Assembly: GCF_937873725.1 (NCBI RefSeq)
Contig: NZ_CALMYY010000102.1
Coordinates: 42,888-106,887 of the forward strand
Length of the DNA stretch: 64,000 nucleotides
From: an uncultured Dietzia sp.
Lineage (GTDB): Bacteria > Actinomycetota > Actinomycetes > Mycobacteriales > Mycobacteriaceae
Direction of reading: 5' to 3'
Within the stretch, counting starts at the first letter, position 1. The number at the start of each line of letters is the position of its first letter. The notes under the pieces are model-generated. The model worked only from the letters and a program-made list of their open reading frames with translations. It searched no databases and was not told the DNA's origin. This document shows positions 8,431 to 15,904 of this stretch, piece after piece. A program made the translations under genes and the position numbers.

Positions 8431-8982
8431 TCAGGCGCTCTTGATGGCCGAGACCTCGATCTCGAGGGTGATCTTCTCGGAGACGAGCACGCCGCCGGTC
8501 TCGAGCGCGGCGTTCCAGGTGAGGCCGAAGTCGCTGCGGTTGAGGGTCGTGGAGCCCTCGAAGCCGGCGCGGAGGTTGCCGAACGGGTCGGTGGCGGTGC
8601 CCTCGTAGTCGAAGGGGATGGTCACGGACTTGGTGGTGCCCTTGATGGTGAGGTCGCCGGTCACGTCCACGCCGCCGGAGCCGTTGGCGGCGATCGCCGT
8701 GGAGGTGAAGGTGATCTCCGGGTAGGTCTCCATGTCGAAGAAGTCGTTGGACTTCAGGTGGCCGTCGCGATCGGCGTTGCGGGTGTCGATCGAGGCGGCC
8801 TTGATGGTGACCTGGGCGCTCGCGCCGTCGATGCCCTCGCCCGGCACGGTGACGGTGCCCTCGAAGTCGTTGAACGAGCCGCGGACCTTGGTGATCATCG
8901 CGTGGCGGGTGACAAAGCCGAGGCGGGTGTGGGTGGTGTCGAGGGTCCAGGTGCCGGTGAGGTCGGTGAGGTTCGCGGTCAT
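8431..8982 (-). CDS. YceI-family lipid-binding protein
   Basis: 183 residues with the YceI lipocalin-like pattern: TGTWTLDTTHTRLGFVTRHA at the start, then VRGSFNDFEG, NADRDGHLKSNDFFDMETYP, and the C-terminal SDFGLTWNAALETGG and LVSEKITLEIEVSA. YceI proteins bind polyisoprenoids or amphiphilic chains in a beta barrel. This one has no signal peptide and so should be cytoplasmic. Length and motifs are complete. AAGGAG lies just upstream of the ATG. A near-consensus promoter with a dyad over the -35 precedes it. Confidence 0.93.
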   Translation of the reverse strand: MTANLTDLTGTWTLDTTHTRLGFVTRHAMITKVRGSFNDFEGTVTVPGEGIDGASAQVTIKAASIDTRNADRDGHLKSNDFFDMETYPEITFTSTAIAANGSGGVDVTGDLTIKGTTKSVTIPFDYEGTATDPFGNLRAGFEGSTTLNRSDFGLTWNAALETGGVLVSEKITLEIEVSAIKSA

Positions 8983-9040
8983 GATGACTCCTTGGGGTTG
9001 GTCTGGCCGGTGGGCCGGGCGATTACTTGCTGTGTCACTC

Positions 9041-9069
9041 AATGTAGGCGCACCTCTGTGACATGTCAA
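9041..9069 (-). promoter_or_regulatory. Promoter of the yceI gene with dyad over the -35
   Basis: On the minus strand TTGACA (9069-9064) and TACATT (9046-9041) are separated by exactly 17 bases, a near-ideal housekeeping promoter. The implied start near 9034 gives a leader of about 50 bases. A 10-base palindrome TGACATGTCA (9059-9068) covers the -35, which suggests control by a repressor. Confidence 0.65.
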
Positions 9070-9091
9070 CAACCGTGGCGTGTGAGCTGGG

Positions 9092-10006
9092 TCACCCCAC
9101 GTGGCGTCGCAGGAAATGGACGGCGTGCGCCACCGCGCGGTCGTGGCAGGGCCGGCCGGCGAACAGGTCGAAGTGGTCCCCGGGGTAGTGGCGGACCTCC
9201 GCCCGCGCGGAGAAGGCGGCGGTGGCGGCGGCGTGCGGCGGGGCGCTGCGGTCCAGGTCGGCGATCTGGACCAGGAGGGGGACCCCGGCGAGGTCATCCG
9301 CGTGCCGACCGGGCCGGAACGAGCCCAGTTCCGTGCCGATGGACGCGCCGACCTCGTTGCGCCAGGTGGGCCCGGCGACGGAGGTGTACGCCTGCTCGTA
9401 TCCGTCGAGGGAGAGCAGGGCCGTGGATCCGGGCGGACCCGTGAGGGGGACCATCGGCTCCGCCCGACCCAGAGCGGTGACGGCTCTGGCGGCGATCGCC
9501 GTCCCGGTCGAGCGGAGGAGCGAGGCGGGCCTGTGCTGGCGTGCCGCAGCCACGGCGGCCGCCCGTCCGTCGACCAGCGGGACCATCGAGATGACGGCCG
9601 CGATGTCCGCTCGCCCGCGGGCCACCTCGAGGACGTGGCCACCCGCGAGCGAGCAACCCCAGAGCACGATGCGGGCGGGGTCCACGCCCGGTTGCGCGGC
9701 GGCCGCGGCGATCGCGGCCCGGTAGTCCTCCTGCTGGCGCTCGGGCGAGACCACCTGCCGGGGTCGGCCCCCGGACCGCCCGAACCCGCGGTAGTCAAAG
9801 GCCAGGGCGGCGTACCCGGCGGCGGCGAACGCCTCGGCGAACGGCATGAGGCCCGAGTCGGCGGTTCCGCCCAGCCCGTGCGCCATCACCACGCAGGGCC
9901 GCTCACTGCCGGGTTCCGCGCCGGCGGCGGGGAGGAACCACGCGCGGCAGTCGGCGGCGTGCTCGCCGGAACCGGAGCGGAAGGTGACGTCGACGGGACT
10001 GCTCAT
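9092..10006 (-). CDS. Alpha/beta hydrolase (dienelactone/acetylxylan-esterase-like)
   Basis: 304 residues. The oxyanion segment is MAHGLGGTADSG, the nucleophile elbow WGCSLAGG (Ser119), and the acid/histidine region QIADLDRSAP followed by YPGDHFDLF. There is no signal peptide. The ATG overlaps the TetR stop (ATGA) and GGGAGA lies upstream, so the start is firm. It is the last gene of the FMO-TetR-hydrolase operon. In that setting it most likely cleaves an ester or lactone made by the flavin monooxygenase, which is inference from context. Confidence 0.86.
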   Translation of the reverse strand: MSSPVDVTFRSGSGEHAADCRAWFLPAAGAEPGSERPCVVMAHGLGGTADSGLMPFAEAFAAAGYAALAFDYRGFGRSGGRPRQVVSPERQQEDYRAAIAAAAAQPGVDPARIVLWGCSLAGGHVLEVARGRADIAAVISMVPLVDGRAAAVAAARQHRPASLLRSTGTAIAARAVTALGRAEPMVPLTGPPGSTALLSLDGYEQAYTSVAGPTWRNEVGASIGTELGSFRPGRHADDLAGVPLLVQIADLDRSAPPHAAATAAFSARAEVRHYPGDHFDLFAGRPCHDRAVAHAVHFLRRHVG

Positions 10007-10656
10007 TCGGTTCTCCCTGGGTCGGCCGCGGCGTCCACCGCGGGGTCGGGTCGGCCGTAGACGGCGCGCACCCACATGTCCGCGGCGGTGGCGATCAGTG
10101 GCTCGCGGGGCGCGTCGGGGACGTACACCAGCCGCTCGAGCACGGACTCGTTGATGTGGATCAGGCTCTCGGCGAGCACGGTGGCGTCCGCACCCTCGGG
10201 GGCCCACCCGGCGGCCCGCTCGGCGCGGAGGAAGTCGGCGATCGGGGCGGCCAGGATCCGGCGACCCTCGTCCCACATCTCGCGGGTCGCGTCGTGGGTG
10301 GTGCGTGCGGTGAGCAGCGCCCGGTAGATATGACCGCTGTCCAGCACCCGCTCGACGAGCAGCGAGAGAGCGGCGGTGACGCGGGCACGGAAGGCGTCCG
10401 CGCCGCCCACGATCATCTCGGTGGACGCCCGGGCCTCCTCGTTGACCACCACCAGCAGCACCGACACCGCGGCGGCCTTGGAGTCGAAGTAGAAGTAGAA
10501 CGCCGACCGGGTGATGCCGGCGGCGTCGGTGAGGTCCGCCACCGAGATGTCGTCGAGGGCGGTCGTGCGCAGCCGGTCGTCGAGCGCGGCGAGCAGGGCC
10601 TCCCGCCGCCGGTCGCCGCGCGGCGAGGAGGCGGCCGGCGGGCCGACGGGAGTCAC
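10003..10656 (-). CDS. TetR/AcrR-family transcriptional regulator
   Basis: 217 residues from a GTG overlapping the FMO stop (GTGA). The N-terminal DNA-binding helices are clear: DDISVADLTDAAGITRSAFYFYFDSKAAAV at about residues 37-66. The C-terminal half resembles EthR-type ligand-binding domains (GADAFRARVTAAL, YRALLTARTTHD, RLVYVPDAP). EthR regulates a Baeyer-Villiger monooxygenase in mycobacteria, so its position between an FMO-type enzyme and a hydrolase is telling. A perfect TTGACG-GG-CGTCAA dyad over the FMO promoter is the likely operator. Confidence 0.92.
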   Translation of the reverse strand: MTPVGPPAASSPRGDRRREALLAALDDRLRTTALDDISVADLTDAAGITRSAFYFYFDSKAAAVSVLLVVVNEEARASTEMIVGGADAFRARVTAALSLLVERVLDSGHIYRALLTARTTHDATREMWDEGRRILAAPIADFLRAERAAGWAPEGADATVLAESLIHINESVLERLVYVPDAPREPLIATAADMWVRAVYGRPDPAVDAAADPGRTE

Positions 10657-12008
10657 ACCGTCTCCCTGCTCGGCAGGGCGCTCCCGAGCCTCCGGGCGCG
10701 CTCGAGGCCGTGGGGGATCTCCTTGGTGCGCAGATCGTGCTCGTAGAGGAAGTAGTCGACCTGCTGCTGGTGGCGGGGGGTGTCGAGCATATGGCCGATG
10801 TACTTCTTCTCGTCCGCCAGGATCACCCGTTCCATCTCCGCGACCGTCGGCGTCCGGTACAGGCCGGCGGCCCACGCCGCGACGAGGCGGGCCTGCGCCT
10901 CGACGAAGGGGAACAGCGTGGGAGTGGACTGGGCGAACCCGACGAACGCCAGGTCGTCGATCCCGGGCGAGAACATCCGCTTGTAGAGGGGGATGTGGTT
11001 GTGCGCGTCCGCGGAGAGGAACTCGGGATCGAAGAACGGGAACGACGTGGTGTACCCGGTGGCCTGGATGACCACGTCGAACTCCTGGGCCGTGCCGTCC
11101 TCGAAGTGCACGGTCCGGCCGTCGAACCGGTCGATGTTCCCCTTGGCGGTGACGTCCCCCGACCCCAGCCGCAGCGGGAGTTCCACCGACTGGGTGGGGT
11201 GCGCCTCGAAGAACTTGTGGTTGGGCTTGGGCAACCCGTACGACTCCGGCCGCCCCGCGGACATCGGCTGCATGGCCTGGATGGCCTTGCGCTGCCACGA
11301 GTACGGCAGGAACGGGAAGGTGGCGAAGTATTTGTCGGCGGGCTGGCCGGCGATGTACTTCGGGACGATCCACGCGCCCGAGCGGGTGGAGATCACCACC
11401 TCGTTGCGCATGATCTTGGAGGACAGCTCGACCGCGATGTCGGCCGCGCTGTTGCCGAGGCCCACCACGAGGATGCGCTTGCCCACCAGGTCCAGCGGGT
11501 CCCACGGGTCGACGTAGGCGTGAGAATGGATCATCTCGCCGGTGAACTCGCCCGGGAAATCGCCGAACCGCGGGTCCCAGTGGTGCCCGTTGCCCACCAC
11601 GAGCGCGTCGAAGCGCCGGGTGCCCGAACGCTCGGTGGTGAGCTCCCAGCCGCCGTCGGGCAGCCGCACCGCACTGAGGACCCGGTTCTCGAACTCGATC
11701 GAGCCCAGCAGGTCAAAGGCCTCGGCGTAGTCGTCGAGGTACTGCTTGATCTGCGAGTGGTGGGGGAAGTCCGGGAACTCGTCGGGCATCGGGAAGTCCC
11801 GGAAGCTCAGCTGGTGCTTGGAGGTGTCAATGTGCAGCGAGCGGTACGCGCTGGAGCTGCCGTTGGGGTTGTCGAACGCCCAGTTCCCGCCGATCCGGTC
11901 CGAGGCTTCGAAGCACACCGCGTCGATGCCGTAGTCCTCCAGCATCTTGAGCGTGGTGAGGCCGCTGATGCCCGCGCCGATCACGGCGACCGAGGGAGTG
12001 GATGTCAT
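10653..12008 (-). CDS. Flavin-containing monooxygenase (class B; Baeyer-Villiger or N-oxygenase type)
   Basis: 451 residues. The FAD motif GAGISG is at residues 11-16, the NADPH motif GLGNSA at 183-188, and the FMO fingerprint F-x-G-x3-H-x3-Y at 155-165 (FTGEMIHSHAY). A late ATGY motif (QATGYTTSFPFF) completes the family pattern. Length is typical of FMOs and shorter than type I Baeyer-Villiger enzymes. It uses NADPH and oxygen to oxygenate a substrate in the cytoplasm; with a downstream hydrolase, conversion of a ketone to an ester is plausible. It is first in a three-gene operon with stop-start overlaps. Confidence 0.92.
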   Translation of the reverse strand: MTSTPSVAVIGAGISGLTTLKMLEDYGIDAVCFEASDRIGGNWAFDNPNGSSSAYRSLHIDTSKHQLSFRDFPMPDEFPDFPHHSQIKQYLDDYAEAFDLLGSIEFENRVLSAVRLPDGGWELTTERSGTRRFDALVVGNGHHWDPRFGDFPGEFTGEMIHSHAYVDPWDPLDLVGKRILVVGLGNSAADIAVELSSKIMRNEVVISTRSGAWIVPKYIAGQPADKYFATFPFLPYSWQRKAIQAMQPMSAGRPESYGLPKPNHKFFEAHPTQSVELPLRLGSGDVTAKGNIDRFDGRTVHFEDGTAQEFDVVIQATGYTTSFPFFDPEFLSADAHNHIPLYKRMFSPGIDDLAFVGFAQSTPTLFPFVEAQARLVAAWAAGLYRTPTVAEMERVILADEKKYIGHMLDTPRHQQQVDYFLYEHDLRTKEIPHGLERARRLGSALPSRETV

Positions 12009-12043
12009 GGGGACCTCTTCGTGGGAGAACTATGGCGCCGATC

Positions 12044-12073
12044 ACAATATGGCCCTAGATTGACGGGCGTCAA
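12044..12073 (-). promoter_or_regulatory. FMO operon promoter with perfect dyad over the -35
   Basis: On the minus strand TTGACG (12073-12068) and TATTGT (12049-12044) stand 18 bases apart. The -35 is one arm of a perfect 14-base dyad TTGACGGGCGTCAA (12060-12073). A repressor bound there would block RNA polymerase. The TetR protein encoded in the same operon is the obvious candidate. Confidence 0.65.
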
Positions 12074-12101
12074 CAACTTCCCCATCCAGACGGGAGCACG
12101 C

Positions 12102-12911
12102 ATGGCCACCGCAGGGTTCGATGCACACACCTCAGGCTCCACGAGGCGGGCCGTGGTGGTGGGCGGCGCCTCCGGGATCGGCTGGGCCACGGCGCAGGCG
12201 CTCGCCGCCGACGGGTGGCAAGTGACGATCGCGGACCTCGACGCGGACCTCGCCGCCGCCCGGGCCGGCGAGTTGGACGGTCGTCGCGGGGCGGCGGCCG
12301 GCGACGGGTTCCACGCCGCCCGGGCGGTCGACGTCTCGGACGAGGGTTCGGTGGAGGCGTTGTTCGACGGCGCGAGCCCCGACCTCGTGGTGACCACCGC
12401 CGGGGTGAGCACGCTCGGACTGGTCACCGACCACGATGCCGCGGAGTTCCGGCGGGTGGTGGACGTCTGCCTGACCGGCGCGTTCCTCGTGTTCAAGCAC
12501 GGCGGCCGCGCGGTCCGGGACGGTGGCGCGATGATCGCGATCGCCTCGCTCAACGCGCGCCGACCCGGCCGCGGGATGGCCGCCTACTGCGCCGCCAAGG
12601 CGGGCCTGGTCATGCTGGCCCAGGTCGCGGCGCTGGAGCTCGGCGAGCGGGGGGTCCGGGTCAACACCGTCTCGCCCGGGTTCCTCGTGACCCCACTCAC
12701 CGAGCCGGTGCTGCAGATCCCCGGGCTGGCCGAGGAGTACGCCGAGAACTCGGCGATCCCCCACCGGGGCACCGCGGAGGACGTCGCGCGGGCGGTCCTG
12801 TACCTCGAGGGTTCGCCGTGGATGGCGGGGGAGGATCTCGCCGTCGACGGGGGCGCCCAGCTCGAGCGGTACCCAGACGTCCTCGGCCTCGCGACCAGGG
12901 CGTTCTCGTGA
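12102..12911 (+). CDS. Short-chain dehydrogenase/reductase (SDR)
   Basis: 269 residues. The cofactor motif GGASGIG is at residues 21-27 and the catalytic pair Y162-x3-K166 lies in YCAAKAG. The chain ends with the usual SDR pattern (VNTVSPGFLVTPL, MAGEDLAVDGGAQ). IADLDADL after the second strand suggests NAD(H) preference. Transcribed divergently from the FMO operon across 93 bases and overlapping the next SDR by GTGA. It probably oxidises an alcohol or reduces a ketone in the same pathway as the FMO and hydrolase. Confidence 0.9.
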   Translation: MATAGFDAHTSGSTRRAVVVGGASGIGWATAQALAADGWQVTIADLDADLAAARAGELDGRRGAAAGDGFHAARAVDVSDEGSVEALFDGASPDLVVTTAGVSTLGLVTDHDAAEFRRVVDVCLTGAFLVFKHGGRAVRDGGAMIAIASLNARRPGRGMAAYCAAKAGLVMLAQVAALELGERGVRVNTVSPGFLVTPLTEPVLQIPGLAEEYAENSAIPHRGTAEDVARAVLYLEGSPWMAGEDLAVDGGAQLERYPDVLGLATRAFS

Positions 12912-13780
12912 GGCGCCGGCGGTCCGACGACCGGGTGGACCTCACCGGGCGGTCCGCGATCGTCACCGGCGGCGGGTCGGGGATCGGGGCCGCGCTCGCG
13001 GCGGCCCTGGTGCGGGCCGGGGCGCACGTGGTGGTGACCGACATCGACGGCGAGGCCGCCCGCGGGGTCGCCGACGCACTCACTGCCGACGCCCGGGGGC
13101 CCGGACGGGCCCGCTCGGCCCGGCTCGACGTGACCGACGCCGGCGCGGTGGCGGCGCTGGTCCACGACGTAGTGGCCGAGCACGGCGGGCTCGACCTGAT
13201 GTTCGCGAACGCCGGCATCACCTGGGGCGGAGACACCGAACTGCTCACCCTCGAGCAGTGGGACGCGATCGTCGACGTGAACATCCGCGGGGTGGTGCAC
13301 TGCGTCCACGCGGCGTATCCGGGCATGGTCGGTCGGGGGTCGGGTTCGCTCGTCCTCACGGCGTCGATGGGCGGGTTGTGCCCGGCCGGGCTCATCACCA
13401 GCTACGCCATGACCAAGCACGCCGTGGTGGGGCTGGGGCTCTCGCTGCGCGCCGAGGCCGCCGGCCACGGTGTCGGCGTGACGGTGGTGTGTCCGGCGGC
13501 CGTCGACACCGCGATCCTCGACAAGGGTGAACTCGGCGGCTTCGACGGCCGCCACTACTACCTCGACGGCCAGGGGGTGCGGACGCCTCTCGACCCCGAC
13601 GAGCTCGCGCGGAGTGTGCTGCGGGGGGTCGCCGCCAACCGCGCGCTCGTCGTGGAGCCGGCGCGGGCCAGGGCGACGTGGCGGCTCCAGCGCCTCTCGC
13701 CGGCGCTGATGGACCGGATGCTGACGAGGTACGTGGGCGCCACCCGCCGCCGCCGGACAGGGGCCCCGGCCGGCGCCTGA
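12908..13780 (+). CDS. Short-chain dehydrogenase/reductase (SDR)
   Basis: 290 residues from a GTG overlapping the preceding SDR stop. GGGSGIG is near residue 20, ANAGI marks the active-site strand, and Y166-x3-K170 sits in YAMTKHAV. The C-terminus is longer than in the first SDR and ends in a basic tail (GATRRRRTG). TDIDGEAA after strand two again suggests NAD(H). It is the second gene of the plus-strand arm of the catabolic divergon. The two SDRs are clearly different proteins and not a recent duplication. Confidence 0.9.
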   Translation: MRRRRSDDRVDLTGRSAIVTGGGSGIGAALAAALVRAGAHVVVTDIDGEAARGVADALTADARGPGRARSARLDVTDAGAVAALVHDVVAEHGGLDLMFANAGITWGGDTELLTLEQWDAIVDVNIRGVVHCVHAAYPGMVGRGSGSLVLTASMGGLCPAGLITSYAMTKHAVVGLGLSLRAEAAGHGVGVTVVCPAAVDTAILDKGELGGFDGRHYYLDGQGVRTPLDPDELARSVLRGVAANRALVVEPARARATWRLQRLSPALMDRMLTRYVGATRRRRTGAPAGA

Positions 13781-13790
13781 CGGCCCGGGG

Positions 13791-14201
13791 TCAGTGCTCG
13801 TCCGCGTCCGAGTCCGCCCTGGTGGCGTGGACGGTGCCGTGGGCGTGCTCCGGCGGGCCGTAGAGCGAGTAGACCTTGAGCGGCTCGTCGCCGATGTTGG
13901 TGACGTTGTGCCACGAGCCGGCCGGGACGAGGATCACCCAGTCGTCGCCGACTTCCTCGTCGAAGTCGAGCCGGTCCTCCGCCGGGCCCATCTGGACGCG
14001 GCCGCGGCCCTGCTCGACCCGCAGGAACTGGTCGTGGTCGTGGTGCACCTCCAGGCCGATGTCCTCCCCGGGCGCGATCGCCATCACCGTCATCTGCATG
14101 TACTTCCCGGACCAGAGGGTGGTCCGGTAGTTGGTGTTGGCGAGGGTCTGGTCCTCGATGTTGACGACGTAGGGCTCGGGTCCGTGATCACTGGCGGTCA
14201 T
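13791..14201 (-). CDS. Cupin-domain protein
   Basis: 136 residues forming one cupin barrel. Motif 1 is GLEVHHDHDQFLRVEQGRG, with two histidines and a Glu/Gln ligand set, and motif 2 is VPAGSWHNVTNIGD, so a metal site is likely intact. This group is often annotated as mannose-6-phosphate-isomerase-like without proof. No substrate can be assigned. Its start overlaps the end of the upstream DUF1622 gene by 14 bases, so the two are co-transcribed. It converges on the second SDR with only 10 bases between the stops. Confidence 0.85.
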   Translation of the reverse strand: MTASDHGPEPYVVNIEDQTLANTNYRTTLWSGKYMQMTVMAIAPGEDIGLEVHHDHDQFLRVEQGRGRVQMGPAEDRLDFDEEVGDDWVILVPAGSWHNVTNIGDEPLKVYSLYGPPEHAHGTVHATRADSDADEH

Positions 14202-14652
14202 CGTGTGGTCCTCTCGGTTCGCCGGGCCCGGCCGGGGCCGGCGGGTCCGCTCGTTCGGTCACCCCCATCATGCCGTCCCCCGTCGGGCCGTGAGGCGACT
14301 GCGGCGGGGCCGCCTTCTTCTGCCACGGCCAGCGGCCCGAGATCTCCAGCTCGAGCGACCAGCTGCGGAACGTCCTGATCAGAACGATGAGGGCGAGCAG
14401 CAGTACCGACTCGAAGGTCGGGGAGATCGCCACGGTCCGGATGATGTCCGCCGCCACCAGCAGTTCCAGGCCCAGGAGGATCGCGCGCCCGAGGCGGCGG
14501 CGGAAGGCGGTGTAGGCGTCGCCCTCGGAGCCGAACCGGCGGCCCGGGCTCAGCGTGAGCACCGCCGCCACCAGCGCCCCCACGACGATGGCGGCCACCC
14601 CGATCACGTCCATCGTCTTGCCGACGGTCTCCATGGCCTCCGTGAACGTCAT
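14188..14652 (-). CDS. DUF1622-family membrane protein
   Basis: 154 residues with three hydrophobic helices at about 15-35, 55-75 and 80-95. The conserved DUF1622 section is RRRLGRAILLGLELLVAADIIRTV followed by LALIVLIRTFRSWSLELEI. The C-terminal 45 residues are a charged, proline-rich cytoplasmic tail. Function of the family is unknown. The first Met gives a complete helix 1, so the start is probably right. Co-transcribed with the cupin gene. Confidence 0.85.
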   Translation of the reverse strand: MTFTEAMETVGKTMDVIGVAAIVVGALVAAVLTLSPGRRFGSEGDAYTAFRRRLGRAILLGLELLVAADIIRTVAISPTFESVLLLALIVLIRTFRSWSLELEISGRWPWQKKAAPPQSPHGPTGDGMMGVTERADPPAPAGPGEPRGPHDDRQ

Positions 14653-14729
14653 GGCCGAACCCTAGTCCGGCCGGGGCCCCCGGGAGAACCCGGCGGAACC
14701 GGGCGGGAAGGGTCGGGAACCCACTCTGA

Positions 14730-14748
14730 TTGACAGATCAACTAATAT
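14730..14748 (+). promoter_or_regulatory. -10 element and small dyad of a probably leaderless promoter
   Basis: TAATAT at 14743-14748 ends only seven bases before the ATG at 14756, so the transcript would start at or next to the start codon. No ribosome-binding site is present. Just upstream lies TTGA-CAGA-TCAA (14730-14741), a short dyad of the kind bound by MarR-type repressors. No good -35 is seen. Confidence 0.45.
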
Positions 14749-14755
14749 CGTCGGC

Positions 14756-15871
14756 ATGACTCCTCCCACGCCCCCCACCCCCGGGTCCCCGGCGCACGCC
14801 GTCGCGTTCGGCCTCGACACCTTCGGCGACACCAGCGTCGACCGGGACGGCGCGCCCGTCCCCCACGCGCAGGTGATCCGCGACGTGGTCGAGCAGGCGG
14901 TACTCGCGGACCGGGTGGGGGTGAACGCCTTCGGCGTCGGCGAGCACCACCGTCCCGACTTCGCCGTCTCCGCCCCGGACGTCGTGCTGGCCGGCATCGC
15001 CACCCGGACCGAGCGCATCACCCTCGGGTCCGCGGTCACCGTGCTCTCCAGCGACGATCCGATCCGCGTGTTCCAGCGCTTCTCCACGATCGACGCGATG
15101 TCGAACGGCCGCGCGGAGGTCGTCCTGGGCCGCGGGTCGTTCACCGAGTCGTTCCCCCTGTTCGGCTTCGACCTCCAGCAGTACGAGCAGCTGTTCAGCG
15201 AGAAGCTCGACCTGTTCGCCGCGCTGCTGCCCGAGGGGCCGGTCACCTGGTCGGGAGACCTCCGGCCGCCGCTGGTCGAGCAGCACGTCTACCCGAAGAC
15301 CGAGAACGGCCTCGCCGCGTGGATCGCGGTGGGCGGCAGCCCGGAGTCCGTGGTGCGCGCCGCCCGCTACCGGATGCCCCTGATGCTCGCGATCATCGGC
15401 GGGCCCGCCGGCCGGTTCGCCCCGTTCGCGGACCTCTACCGGCAGGCCAACGCCCAGCTCGCGGGCACGGGCGCGCCCCGGCTGCCCATCGCCGTCCACT
15501 CGCCCGGCTTCATCGCCGAGACCGACGCCAAGGCCGCCGCGCTGGCCATGCCGCACTGGCTGGTCAACCGCAACCAGATCGGCCGCGAGCGCGGGTGGGG
15601 CGACGCCGTGGAAGCCGATTTCCACAGCGAGGTCAGATCCGGCGCGATGTACGTCGGATCCCCGGAGACGGTCGCGCAGAAGATCGCCGCCACCGTCCGC
15701 ACGCTGGGGCTGGACCGGTTCGACCTCAAGTACGCCAGCGGCCCCACCCCCCACGAGCACCTCATGAACTCCATCGACCTCTACGGTCGTAAGGTCATCC
15801 CGCGCGTGCGGGAACTGCTGGCGGCGGCGGGGTACGAGGCCGGGGTGCCGCAGCAGGTGTCGCGGACCTGA
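14756..15871 (+). CDS. LLM-class flavin-dependent oxidoreductase
   Basis: 371 residues with a bacterial-luciferase-like TIM barrel. Landmarks are GLDTFGDTS, FGVGEHHRPDFAVSAP, LGSAVTVLSSDDPIRVFQRF and SNGRAEVVLGRGSFTESF. FMN or F420 cofactor cannot be decided from this alone, though the EHH and R-x-E-V-V-L-G-R-G pattern is like FMN-dependent alkanal-monooxygenase relatives. Monocistronic, with a likely leaderless promoter. The substrate is unknown. Confidence 0.9.
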   Translation: MTPPTPPTPGSPAHAVAFGLDTFGDTSVDRDGAPVPHAQVIRDVVEQAVLADRVGVNAFGVGEHHRPDFAVSAPDVVLAGIATRTERITLGSAVTVLSSDDPIRVFQRFSTIDAMSNGRAEVVLGRGSFTESFPLFGFDLQQYEQLFSEKLDLFAALLPEGPVTWSGDLRPPLVEQHVYPKTENGLAAWIAVGGSPESVVRAARYRMPLMLAIIGGPAGRFAPFADLYRQANAQLAGTGAPRLPIAVHSPGFIAETDAKAAALAMPHWLVNRNQIGRERGWGDAVEADFHSEVRSGAMYVGSPETVAQKIAATVRTLGLDRFDLKYASGPTPHEHLMNSIDLYGRKVIPRVRELLAAAGYEAGVPQQVSRT

Positions 15872-15904
15872 CGGGGCCGGGGCCCACCGTCGGGCGGCCG
15901 AGGC

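Noticed and set aside
9081..9096. TGTGA-GCTGGG-TCACC as a second GlxR site near yceI
   Set aside because: It overlaps the hydrolase stop codon, carries a mismatch, and lies upstream of a promoter that already looks complete; too weak to annotate.
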